Shown one piece after another: positions 31,901 to 44,900 of a DNA stretch of 64,000 nt. Source of the DNA: UBA6772 sp965183875 (GTDB lineage: Bacteria > Bacteroidota > Bacteroidia > Flavobacteriales > UBA7430); the NCBI GenBank assembly GCA_965183875.1, contig CBCYMK010000012.1, forward strand, positions 62,001-126,000. Reading direction: 5' to 3'. Every line of letters starts with the position of its first letter. Position 1 is the first letter of the stretch. The notes under the pieces were generated by a model. That model did not search any database, was not told where the DNA came from, and saw only the letters and a list, made by a program, of their open reading frames with translations. The translations under genes and the position numbers were made by a program.

Positions 31901-34900
31901 GTTCTGGCTTATAATTTCGATGTACTAGCAAATACAAATGGAGTAGATACTTATTTAGGTGGTGATTTCTTTGGAGATCTAGATTCTCTAGATAATACTA
32001 TAGACCCTTGTTATCCTGTAATTGAAGGTTGTACCGACTCTACTGCATTTAATTTTACTACTCTTTTAGAAGATGTTAATCTTGATGTGAATACAGACGA
32101 TGGTTCTTGTTATCCTGTTATTTTAGGTTGTACCGATAGTACAGCTTTCAACTTCCTTCCTTTAATTCAAGATCCACATCAAGATGTGAATACCGATGAC
32201 AATAGTTGTTACTCAGTAAAAGAAGGTTGTTTAGATTTAGATGCATACAATTATAACGATTGGAGTGGTGATGGTGTAGCCGATATTTTTGTGTCTGCAA
32301 TAAGCCAAAATATTAATACCCATGTAGAAGCCCTTTGTATTTCTAAAGTATTTGGTTGTATGGATGAGTCCAAATTCAACTACGATTACACTGCAAATAC
32401 TCAAGAAACGAACCTTAATGACTCTACTGATCCTTGTATCGACTTTGCATACGGTTGTACAAATAATAGTATGTTCAATTTTGATGAACTTGCAAATACT
32501 AGCCAGGTTTCAATTAGTAATACCGACAGTCCTTGTTATCCATTTATTTATGGTTGTACCGATATAGTTGCCGATAATTATATCCAATTAATAGGTGATT
32601 CTCTTATAGATGTAAACTTTGATGACGGTACTTGTGAGTATTTTGGTTGTACCAATTATACTGCATTAAACTTCGATGAAGCAGCCAACGTAAACGATGG
32701 CTCTTGTATTATTTCAGGTTGTACCATCGATTTATATTCTAATTATAATCCTGCAGCTACTCACGACGACGGTTCTTGTAGTTATTCTATTGTAGAAGTA
32801 TACGGATGTATGAATCCAAATTATATTGAGTATTACAACTACGACAATATAACACTCACTACTAGCTTACCTGAAGAACTCGTTACTATAGATAATGGTA
32901 CTTGTCAGAATTTAATCATTTCGGGTTGTAGTATAAATACTATGTTTAACTATGAGGCATCTGTGAATGTTGCAGACAATGATGTTTGTATCCCTGTAGT
33001 TGAAGGTTGTACCGACTCTGCGTATATTGAGTATTGGAACCACGATACAGTGTCCATGACAATTTCTGAATTTGAATTCATTCCGAATACCGAAAATGGT
33101 ACCTGTGAGAATTTAATAGTTGAAGGTTGTACTATAGAGAATAATTCTCAGTACGATATACTAGCTAATGTATACGACACTCTTGCTTGTTTAGTAGAAG
33201 GCTGTACGGATGAGGCTTACTTAGAGTTTGATTTATCTGTAACCCTTGCAAATATGGATTCTTGTATCACCCCTGTAATAGAAGGTTGTACAGATGAGGC
33301 ATTTATTGAGTACTATAATATAGAATCGTATAATGCAGAGACTGAAACCTATTTATTATCGGTAAAAGAATTTATAGCAAATACCGATAATGGTTCTTGT
33401 GATAATCTTATCGTTACGGGTTGTTATTACCAAGATTTTGTAAACTATAACGCTGAGGTGAATGTTTACAATTTCTACGATGTACCTAATACTTATGAAT
33501 TGGGTATTACTATACTCGATTTATGTGGTGATGCACTAATTACAGGATGTACCGACCATACAGCATATAATTACGATCCTACTGCCAATGTAGAAGGACT
33601 TTGTATATATGCTGGTTGTACCTTGCCATTTGCATTTAACTATAATGAATATGCTGATATAGACGATGGTTCTTGTATCCCTATAATCGAAGGTTGTACA
33701 GTTAGTTCTTTCCTAAACTATAATCCTGAAGCGAATATAGATGATGGTTCTTGTTCTAACTCCCCAGTTATTTATGGGTGTACAGACTCTCTTTATTTTG
33801 AGTACAATATTTTAGCAACTCATAGTGCAATACCAACAACATGTATTACTTTACATATTGTAGGTTGTATGGATGTGAATGCTGTTACATGGAATCCTCT
33901 AGCAACTATTCACGATAATAGTCTTTGTACAGACGAAGTAATTTCGGGTTGTACTTCAGAGTTTTACCTCGAATTTAATCCTCTTGCATCTGTAAGTGTA
34001 CCATCAAGCTGTATTACACCTGTAGTAGAAGGTTGTACAGTAGAAAACTCTACTAACTTCAATCCAACGGCTAATTATGACGATGGGTCTTGTATAGAAA
34101 TCGTTTACGGTTGTACCGATAGTAATTATCTTGAGTACTGGGATTACGATGCAATTGAGAAGAGTATTTTACCATTGAACACTGTTGCCAATACAGAGCT
34201 GGAAGTAAGTACATGTACTACTCTAATTGCTAGTGGATGTACAGATACTACTTTTGTAGAGTCACATTACTATACACAAGTAGCAGGTTATTTCTATCTC
34301 AATGGCCTAAATGAAACGATCAATATTAGCCAAAATTCATCATGTATAAATCCTATTGTTAAAGGATGTATATACGATACTTTTATTGAGTTTAATCCTG
34401 GAGCTAATGTATTCGATATTGATGCCTGTCTGTATATTGTGGATGAGGTATGTATCGACCCACTAGCAGATAATTACCAAGAATCGACATTGATAAACTC
34501 TACCTATACAGACGGATCTTTGAGTTATATTTATCAAGAAAATAACACATTGTGTAATTATACGGGTTGTATGAACGATGCATTCATAGAATACCAAGAA
34601 TATTATACTATTTCTGATGATGATAATTGTGAAACTTATAAAGTAGTAGGTTGTAGCAATGAGAATTATATTGAGAGTTATGTAGATAATAGCCTAGATT
34701 CTGAAACAGGGTTATATATTTTAGGAGAATTAAATACCTATGTGAATTTTGAAGACCCTTCACTTTGTATTACTCCTATCATAGAAGGTTGTACTATTTG
34801 GTATTATTCAGAATACAACCCATCGGTAAATATTGCAGACAACTCTTTATGTGTTCAAGTGGCACAATACGGTTGTAGCGATCCACTAGCAGATAACTTC

Positions 34901-37900
34901 GATGAAGAGGCCAATTTTGTGGAAGACGGAACTCTAAATTACAACGAAGAGCACTGTGTCTATTATGGCTGTACAGATGAGAACTATATTGAGTATTGGG
35001 ACTATAACAGTTCTACACAACAAATTAGCACTCCATTAAATAGTCCAACAGATAGCGATGGGTCTTGTGCAATAGCTATAGTATTTGGATGTACCAATAT
35101 TGATATGTTCAACTATTCGAGTAGTGCAAATGTGAACCAGGTTAGTTTAGAAGATAATACCTCTCCTTGTGAGGGAAAAATCTTTGGTTGTACCGATGAG
35201 GCATATATAGAATTTAATCCATTAGCGAATATTGAAAATGGTTTATGTAGTGAGCTAGTAGTGTATGGATGTACCAATTCATTTAGTATAAATTACAACC
35301 CTTTAGCAAATACAAACGATGGTTCTTGTATAGCCAAGGTACAGGGCTGTGCCGATAACGGGCAACCATTCCTTGATGTTTTAAATAACCTTACAGGTTT
35401 AGTTGGAGCAGATGGAGTAGATGATGACTATCAATACGATTATGATCAGGATGGTGTAGCTGCGTTTAACTATAATTCCGATGCAAATATTTCGGTGTTG
35501 TGTGTTGCTGTTACTATGGGATGTATTGATTCTGAGATGTTCAATTACAACCCGCTAGCAAATACCAACGACGATACCTGTGTCCCAGTAATTGAAGGTT
35601 GTTTAAATCTAGATTATTATAACTATAATGACTACGATTATGATGGAGCACCTAACGTTCTTACTGGTGATCCGTTTATTGATATAAACACCAACAATAC
35701 CGCTTACTGTGAACAACAACAGCTGGGTTGTATAGATAATCAAGGTATCGAAATTGATGGTACTCCAATTGCAGATAATTTAGATCCTAATGCAAACACC
35801 GATAATGGATCTTGTATCTATTATGGTTGTATGGATGAGCAGGCAGATAATTATGAATCTTGGGCAACTCATGTAGGAAACATAAACAACTGTTTGTATT
35901 ACGGTTGTACCCTCGAAGATTCATTTAACTACGACGAACAAGCTAACTTTAACGATGGCTCTTGTATTCAGAAAGTTGAAGGTTGTGTGAACGATTCATT
36001 CATTGAATATTGGGACTTCGATGCGCTGTCTAATACTATTAGTCTACCACAGGATATTCCTAATGTAAATAATGGTAGTTGTTTAACCTTGATAGTCTTC
36101 GGTTGTACAAATGCATCAGCTACGAACTATGTTGCTTCGGCTCTTGTAAACCAAGTAAGTTTTGAGGATGAGAGTTCACCTTGTATTCCTTATGTGTTTG
36201 GGTGTACAGACAGTACCATGTTTAATTATAATTCTTTGGCAAATACCGATAATGGTTCTTGTGTAGAATTTATTGAAGGTTGTATGAACCCATTGGCAAC
36301 TAACTACAATGCCAATGCTAATATAAATGAAGATTGTATTCTACCTATCTACGGTTGTACCGATCTAGAGGCATTTAATTATTCACCGGATGCTGAGGAA
36401 GACGATGGCTCTTGTATTGAAGTAGTCCAAGGATGTGTTAACCCTTTTGCAATTAATTACAATCCCGAAGCAAATACCAACGATGGTTCTTGTTTGGCCT
36501 TTGTAAGTGGATGTACCGATTCTACGGCGCTTAATTACTCTTCTTATGCAACATTCGACAATGGAAGTTGTGTAGAAATAATTCCAGGTTGTACCAATGT
36601 ATATGCCGTTAACTACGATGAAAATGCGAACCAATACCTGGAAGGCTCTTGTAGTTATGAAATTGAAGAAATTGAAGGCTGTATATTCGAATTTGCTTCT
36701 AACTATGACCCACTAGCTACCATAGATGACGGTTCTTGTGAATTTGAGTTGTTAGTAAATAGGGTTATGCTTACAGTTTGTATAGATCCTACTGCAATTG
36801 GAGATTCTTATTTCCAATACGCAGATCCTAACAGTGAAACCTATGTAGGGGCTGAAAATGTTATTGCCTACGGTTGGATCGTAGATAATTCTACCTGTAT
36901 ATACGATGTGTTTGGTTGTACTAACGATCAAGCAATAAACTACAATCCTGAAGCAACTTCTGATGATGGCTCTTGTATATTAAATGCTATATACGGTTGT
37001 ATGGATAGTAACTATTTAGAGTACGATTCTGAAGCTACTCTAGATACAGACCCGAGCTCTTGTGTGAATGAAATTATTGAAGGTTGTGATGAACCATCGG
37101 CTTCAAATTACAATCCACTAGTGAATGTTTCTGATAATGCTACTTGTGTATACGACCTTATTGCAGGTTGTACAGATTCAGATTATATTGAGTACTGGCT
37201 TATTGATCAAAGCACACAAACACTCTCTTTACCAGCTAATATTGCTAACGATGATGATGGTTCTTGTAGTACTGTAATAAATTTTGGCTGTACCAAGGCC
37301 GATGCATATAACTATGATTCTGAAGCAAACATCAACCAAATAAGTGCTCAAAATCAAAACTCTTCTTGTATTGATGTAGTATTTGGATGTACAGATATTG
37401 CAATGTTCAACTATAATGAACTTGCGAATACCGAAGATGGCTCTTGTGTTGAATATGTTTATGGATGTACAAATGAGAATTATTTAGAATTCGATATTTT
37501 GGCAAATACCGATACTGATCCTAGCTCTTGTAGTACACTACATTTGTTTGGTTGTACCGATCCACTAGCATTCAATTACAATGAAGATGCTACTCTAGAC
37601 GACTCTTCTTGTATTGCTATAGTTACTGGTTGTACTAATCCGGAAGCAATAAACTTCAACGAAGAAGCTAATGAAGATGATGGTTCTTGTAATTTTGAGA
37701 ATCTGGGTTGTACCGATGTGAATTCTGAAAATTACGATGCTAATGCAAATACTGACGATGGTACTTGTATGGGTTGTACTATCGATTATGCAGTGAATTT
37801 CTGTACTACTTGTCCATTAACAGACAATACAAATTGTAGTATAGAAGGGTGTACCGATAGTAATGTAATTAACTATGACCCTGCTGCAACTATAGACGAT

Positions 37901-40900
37901 GGAACTTGTAATCCTTTTGCAAATCAAGTCTATGGTTGTACCGATGATCAGTATTTAGAGTATTATACCCACAGCGGTTCTAGTATTTATGTGTTAGAAG
38001 GTCCTGCTACTTTTATGGGAGCTTTAATAAATACAGATAATGGTACCTGTGCTACTTTAATTCTTACAGACTGTACTAACAGTGATGCATGTAACTATAA
38101 TATTTCTGCAAATGTAGATGCAGGAAACTGTGCAGTCCCTGTTAATTGTGATTCTTGTACTGGAGAGCAAGATGGTTCTGGAGGTATAGTTGATAACGAT
38201 CAAGATAATGATGGCTTATGTGATGCTCAGGATACAGTTGCTGATTGTACCGATGTGAATGCATGTAACTATAATGCTTCTGCAACTGTGAATACAGATA
38301 ATACACTATGTACTTATGTAGACGGAATTTGTGATACTTGTGAAGACGGAAATGTAGTAGCTAACGATATCGATGCTGATGGCGTTTGTGACTTAGATGA
38401 AGTCGTAGGTTGTCAAGATGCTACTGCATGTAATTATAATGCAAGTGCAACAGATGCAAGTGACTGTATCTATGCCGATGCTATTTGTGCCGTTTGTGAA
38501 AATGGTGAGTCGGTTGTATATGATATTGATAATGACGGTTTATGTGATGCTGAGGATACCGTGTTTGCTTGTACCGACGCGCTTGCCTGTAACTACAACG
38601 CATCTGAAACAGTAAATACCGATAATTCTCTTTGTACTTATGTAGATGGGGTTTGTGAAACTTGTGTTGATGGACTTGTTGTAGATAACGATACCGATAA
38701 CGATGGTTTATGTGATACTGAAGATGTACAAGTCGCTTGTACGGATGTTAGTGCATGTAACTATAATTCTTCTACAACAGTAAATACCGATAATTCTCTT
38801 TGTACTTATGTAGACGGAGTTTGTGATACTTGTGAAGATGGTGTGGTTATTCCAAACGATATCGATAACGACGGTGTGTGCGATCAAGATGAAATTGTTG
38901 GTTGTGAAGACCCTTTAGCATGTAATTATAATGAGAACGCAACTGATGCTGGTGCTTGTAACTTTGCCAATGCAATCTGCTCAACCTGCGAGAATGGAGA
39001 AGCTGTAATCTACGATATAGATAACGATGGATTATGTGATGCACAAGACACGGTTTCTGATTGTACCGATGTAGACGCATGTAACTACAACGCATCTGAA
39101 ACAGTAAATACCGATAATTCTCTTTGTACTTATGTAGATGGAATTTGTGAAACTTGTGTTGATGGACTCGTTGTAGATAACGATACCGATAACGATGGCT
39201 TATGTGATGCCGAGGATACTATTTCTGAATGTACTGATATAACTGCCTGTAACTACAATGCATCAGAAACAGTAAATACCGATAATTCTCTTTGTACTTA
39301 TGTAGATGGAATTTGTGATACCTGTGAAGAGGGTGTGGTTATTGGGAACGATATTGATGGAGACGGTGTGTGCGATGCATATGAAGTGATTGGTTGCCAG
39401 GACCCACTAGCAGATAATTATTCTCCACTTGCTACAGAGGCTGGAGATTGTATCTATTATGGTTGTACAAGTCCAGAAGCATGTAACTTCAGTAGTATAG
39501 CAAATACCAATAATGGTTCTTGTGTATTCGCAAATACAGCTTGTTCTGTATGTGAAGATGAAATGGTAATAATTTACGATATCGATAACGATGGTTTATG
39601 TGATGCTGAGGATACTATTTCTGCTTGTACCGATATGGATGCATGTAACTATAATAATTCTTCTACTGTAAATACAGACAATACAATTTGTATGTACACT
39701 CATGATCCATGTGATACTTGTACAGGAGAATTAGATGGTACCGGTACTGTAATGACTAACGATCAAGATAACGATGGGCTTTGTGATTCCGAAGATCAAA
39801 TTTCTGGTTGTACCGACATAGATGCTTGTAACTATAATAATTCTTCTACTGTAAATGAAGACAATAGTATTTGTGTATATGCAATTGGAGATTGTGATGT
39901 ATGTGTTGGTGGACAAGATGGTACTGGTGTACTAATCGATAACGATGCCGATAACGACGGTGTTTGTGATTTAGACGAGTTTGTTTCTTGTACTGATGAA
40001 ACGGCTTGTAATTACAATGCCAACCTTACCGCAGATACCGATAATACTCTTTGTATCTATTCAGCAGATCTAAATGACTGTGCTTCTTGTTCAGGAGAAC
40101 AAGACGGTACCGGAACTATTGTAGATAACGATGCAGATATTGATGGGGTTTGTGATGCAGACGAGATTGTAGGTTGTTGCTCTCCTTGGGCAGACAACTG
40201 GGTTCCATTAGCAACAGATTGTGATGATTCTTGTATCAAAGAAGGATGTATGGTCGAAGGGATGTTCAACTACGATTCTTTAGCTACCTACGATATGGGT
40301 AATTGTGTTCTAGTAGTATACGGTTGCTTAGATGTAGTAGCAGATAATTACAGTGAACTCGCAAATACGCAAGGTGGTCAATGTAACTATTCGGGTTGTA
40401 TGGATTCTCTTTATCAGAATTACGACCCAATTGCCAATATTGCTGCCGAATGTATATTCTATGGTTGTACTATAGAAGGGATGTTAAACTACCAAGAAAT
40501 TGCTACACATAACGACGGCTCTTGTATTGAAATTGTTGAAGGTTGTATGGAGTTTGGTGCTGATAATTACAATGAACTAGCGAATAGTCCAACAGAATGT
40601 TATTATACTGGTTGTATGGATTCTGAAGCTGATAATTATAACCCATTAGCTAACGTACCTGCAGAATGTATTTTCTATGGTTGTATGAATTCTAGTGCTT
40701 GTAATTACGATGCTTTAGCAAATACACAACTCAATAGTTCTTGTGCTTTCCCTGATCAATATTATAACTGTGACGGAACTTGTATTATCGATACCGATAA
40801 CGACGGTGTATGTAATCAATTTGAAGTCTTTGGTTGTACCGATGAAGATGCTGTAAACTACGACCCTTTTGCTACTCAAGACGATGGTAGTTGTTATGAA

Positions 40901-41659
40901 GCTCTTGTAGTTGAAAACTTGACTGTCTTCGATGCAGCCTGTAAGGGAGGTACTGGTTCAGTACAATTAACAATAAGTGGAGGTCTTGAGCCTATTACTG
41001 TGGTTAGTTATACTACCTACCAAACCAATCAAACTATGCAGGTGAACAATGGTGTTGTGACAATTAGTAATGTTCATGCGAATATTGAGTCTGGTATTCA
41101 AATCTATAATATCCATGTGTTCGATGCGAATGGAGTAGGTGAGTGGTATCCTTATACTATAGAACAACCAGAGGAACAATTCGAAATGTCTTTAGAGTAC
41201 GACGAGCTTGATCAAGAGCTATCATTCGATGCTAGTTCTATGAATACAAATTATGTTTGGTCTTATAATGGGACCCCTATACCAGGTGCGAATAATCCTG
41301 TGCTTTCTCCATTTGAAAATGGAATGTATGGGCTAGAACTTACCGACGAATTTGGATGTAGCCTAGAGCAAGAAATTGATATTACTGGTTTATCGCTTCT
41401 CGATGAACAGGATAAATGGTTGTCTGTATACCCTAACCCAGCCAATGATATCATTACTATTTCTTCATCCCTATTACTAGATGCGAATGCGGAAATAAAA
41501 TTATTCGACTTATTAGGTAACCTAGTATTGAATCTTAAAGTAGAAGAATCTCAGCTTGAAGATCAGGTGCTTGATGTTTCTAATTTAAGTGAGGGTACTT
41601 ATTTGGTGTCTATCTTTAATGGATATAAAAATGTGTATACAAAAGTGGTGATCCACTAA
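19912..41659 (+). CDS. Giant T9SS-secreted cysteine-repeat protein (about 7,248 aa after frame repair)
   Basis: Two overlapping frames (19912-20865 and 20801-41659) join into one gene. Skipping one base near 20809 gives VSYADNSTEFITEAG, matching the end of the first GDD domain. Order of parts: signal peptide, GDD domain (about 19975-20335), two short repeats, second GDD domain (20500-20880), then well over a hundred cysteine repeats on the pattern GC-T-D-x2-A-x-NYN ... DDGSC. These are interrupted by acidic DxDxDGVCDELE stretches resembling thrombospondin type 3 repeats. A third GDD domain lies at 24100-24540. Near the C-terminus are an SprB-like segment (CKGGTGSVQLTISGG), an Ig-like segment, and a T9SS type A sorting domain (VYPNPANDIITI to the end). 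Probably a surface or secreted filament/adhesin; activity unknown. Cysteine codons are nearly always TGT. Confidence 0.9.
21752..22090 (+). other. Cysteine-free non-repeat domain inside the first giant protein
   Basis: About 110 residues without the GC...SC pattern. Alternating hydrophobic strands and helices (FVSNIIALIETQLEIPEG, VEIIEIIITEVRAYNVEVVY, then LNQQHLSDLNVNIDQLNQ) suggest a small alpha/beta fold of ferredoxin or SEA-like topology. Repeats resume directly after it. Confidence 0.5.
25785..26640 (+). repeat. Variant repeat block with YC/HC in place of GC
   Basis: Consecutive units in this part of the first giant protein begin FYCADEWYLEYY, TYCNDNLSISYY, AYCNNPDYIEYY, FYCDDTNSLAYY, PYCNNPLNTAYY, FYCTDDTKIGYY and PHCNDVAYTEHY. 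The otherwise near-invariant Gly before the first Cys is Tyr or His and NYN is replaced by xYY. The units are longer than the standard ones. They appear to be a sub-array expanded from one divergent ancestor. Confidence 0.7.
38565..39548 (+). repeat. 492-bp higher-order repeat, two copies
   Basis: Two tandem copies of a 164-residue module. Anchor sequence at 38614 recurs at 39106 and that at 38782 recurs at 39274, both exactly 492 bp apart. Each module combines TSP3-like acidic runs (DNDGLCDAEDT), a DACNYNASETVNTDNSLC unit and a CTYVDGxCETC or DTC unit. Boundaries are approximate. Confidence 0.75.
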
Positions 41660-41676
41660 TACAATTTTACAGCTAT

Positions 41677-41708
41677 AAAAAAAGCGAGGTTTATCCTCGC
41701 TTTTTTTT
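41677..41708 (+). terminator. Rho-independent terminator after the first giant gene
   Basis: AAAGCGAGG, a 5-nt loop and CCTCGCTTT, flanked by A and T tracts, 17 bp after the stop codon. Confidence 0.9.
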
Positions 41709-41850
41709 GTTTAACTTTTTGTATTATTTACTTGTTTATAAGGTGTTTAGCTTTTGCTTGCTTTTAGCTAAGCTCCTTTTCTTGTTTGGCTAGTATTGTT
41801 AAAATCAAGAGTTCACAATAATTTATTGTATTAAATCCCTAAAAAAAAGC

Positions 41851-41858
41851 TAAATTTG
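41851..41858 (+). promoter_or_regulatory. Candidate -7 box for the second giant gene
   Basis: TAAATTTG matches TAnnTTTG, about 85 nt before the preferred ATG at 41944, with a TTG at 41826-41828 as a poorly spaced -33 candidate. The rest of the 41709-41943 gap shows nothing else identifiable. Confidence 0.4.
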
Positions 41859-41943
41859 GCTGTTAAACTCCCCCTCAGACATAGATTTTTTGAAAACAAC
41901 TCATGGTATTTCACTGTGTTATAGGTATTTAAAACTTAAAATT

Positions 41944-44900
41944 ATGAGAAAATTTAGATCTAAATTATCATTTGCACTTATCGCATTTAGTTTGATTTTT
42001 AGTCTGTCGGAAGCACAAAACTGTACTTTACCTGAGCCATATACTGGGAATACAGGGGTAAATATGACGGTTTTACTAACAGCACCTTTCATCTCTTCAT
42101 TGTCAAATACAGACTCAGAGGCTTATCTAGTAGCCTTTAGTAATGAATTGATAGTTGGTTCTGCAAATGTTGGCGAAGCATATTTACTGAATGGTCAATC
42201 CTCAGTTGCAATTTGGGGAGACGATTCTATTACACCCGAAGAAGATGGTGCCTTAGCAAATGCTGATATTACTTTTCAGTTTGTTGATGGAGATAATTTA
42301 TATGATGTAGTTCTTCCAAATCCTATTTCGTATGTAACCAATGGAATGTCTGTACAGGCAATTCCTACAACTACAAATCTTGTGGAATGTAGTGTTGCCG
42401 ATATTGCAGGATGTACTGATGTAAATGCAGATAACTTTAATGCTGATGCAACAGAAGACGATGGTTCTTGTACCTATACAGTTTTAGGTTGTACGGATAA
42501 TACTGCATGTAACTACAACGCTTCAGCTACTTCAGACGACGGCACCTGTACTTATGCTAATGCGAATTACGACTGTAACGGTATATGTTTAAATGATGTA
42601 GATGCAGATGGTGTTTGTGATGAGGATGAAAAAAATGGATGTACTGATCCTTTAGCACTAAACTACGACCCTACTGCTACCGATAGCGATGACTCATGTG
42701 AATACGAGCAAACGGACGGTGGCGACTGTGTATATCCAGATTTATATGATGGAAACACCGGAGCGAATATGACAGTGATGTTAACTACTAGTTTAATAAA
42801 CTCATTAGTTATAACGGATACCGATGCTTATATAGTAGCACTTACAGTAGAAGGCCTTGTGGTAGGTTCTTCAAATTTATATGGTCTTAGTCAGACTTCT
42901 CTTGCTATTTGGGGAGATGATTCTCAAACTCCTGAAATTGATGGAGCCTTAGCCAATGAGCTTATAAGCTTCCAATTGGTAAATGGATCAGATTTATACG
43001 ATGTTACTTTCCCTACTGCTGTAGCTTACTCTACTAATTCTTTATCTGTACAAGCTGCTCCCGGAACTATTTCAGCAATAGACTGTGGTTCTTCAGCAAT
43101 ATTAGGTTGTATGGATGCTACAGCAGATAACTATAACGCAGAAGCGACCGAAGACGATGGTTCTTGTACCTATACAGTATTAGGTTGTACCGATGTAAAT
43201 GCAGATAACTTTAATGCTGATGCAACAGAAGACGATGGTTCTTGTACCTATACAGTTTTAGGTTGTACGGATAATACTGCATGTAACTACAACGCTTCAG
43301 CTACTTCAGACGACGGCACCTGTACTTATGCTAATGCGAATTACGACTGTAACGGTATATGTTTAAATGATGTAGATGCAGATGGTGTTTGTGATGAGGA
43401 TGAAAAAAATGGATGTACTGATCCTTTAGCACTAAACTACGACCCTACTGCTACCGATAGCGATGACTCATGTGAATACGAGCAAACGGACGGTGGCGAC
43501 TGTGTATATCCAGATTTATATGATGGAAACACCGGAGCGAATATGACAGTGATGTTAACTACTAGTTTAATAAACTCATTAGTTATAACGGATACCGATG
43601 CTTATATAGTAGCACTTACAGTAGAAGGCCTTGTAGTAGGTTCTTCTAATTTATACGGTCTTAGTCAGACTTCTCTTGCTATTTGGGGAGATGATTCTCA
43701 AACTCCTGAAATTGATGGAGCCTTAGCCAATGAGCTTATAAGCTTCCAATTGGTAAATGGATCAGATTTATACGATGTTACTTTCCCTACTGCTGTAGCT
43801 TACTCTACTAATTCTTTATCTGTACAAGCTGCTCCCGGAACTATTTCGGCAGTAGACTGTGGTTCTTCAGCAATATTAGGTTGTATGGATGCTACAGCAG
43901 ATAACTATAACGCAGAAGCGACCGAAGACGATGGTTCTTGTACATACACTGTATTAGGTTGTACGGATAATACTGCATGTAACTACAATGCTTCAGCTAC
44001 TTCAGACGACGGTACTTGTACTTATGCCAATACGAATTACGACTGTAACGGTATATGTTTAAATGATGTAGATGGCGATGGTGTTTGTGATGAGGATGAG
44101 CAATTAGGTTGTATGGATGCTACTGCATTAAACTACGACCCTACTGCTACCGATAGCGATGATTCATGTGAATACGAGCAAACGGGTGGCGGCGACTGTG
44201 TGTATCCAGGTTTGTTTGAAGGAAACACAGGAGCAAATATGACAGTGATGTTAACTACAAGTTTAATAAACTCATTAGTTATAACGGATGCCGATGCTTA
44301 TATAGTAGCACTTACAGTAGAAGGCCTTGTGGTAGGTTCTTCAAATTTATATGGTCTTAGTCAGACTTCTCTTGCTATTTGGGGAGATGATTCTGAAACC
44401 CCAGAAATTGATGGAGCCTTAGCCAATGAGCTTATAAGCTTCCAATTGGTAAATGGAACAGATTTATACGATGTTACTTTCCCTACCGCTGTAGTTTATT
44501 CTACTAATTCTTTAGCTCCACAAGCTGCTCCCGGAACTATTTCGGCAGTAGACTGTGGTTCTTCAACAATATTAGGATGTACCGATGTAAATGCAGATAA
44601 CTTCAATGCTGATGCAACCGAAGATGATGGTTCTTGTACCTATACTGTATTAGGTTGTACCGATGTAAATGCAGATAACTTTAATGCAGATGCAACCGAA
44701 GACGATGGTTCTTGTACCTATACTGTATTAGGTTGTACGGATAATTCTGCATGTAACTATAATGCTTCAGCTACCTCAGACAATGGTACCTGTACTTATG
44801 CCAATGCAAATTACGACTGTAACGGTATATGTTTAAATGATGTAGATGCAGATGGTGTTTGTGATGAGGATGAGCAATTAGGTTGTATGGATGCTACTGC

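Noticed and set aside
41890..41943. TTG-initiated N-terminal extension of the second giant
   Set aside because: It would bury the signal peptide behind 18 residues; the ATG at 41944 gives a proper N-terminal signal sequence.
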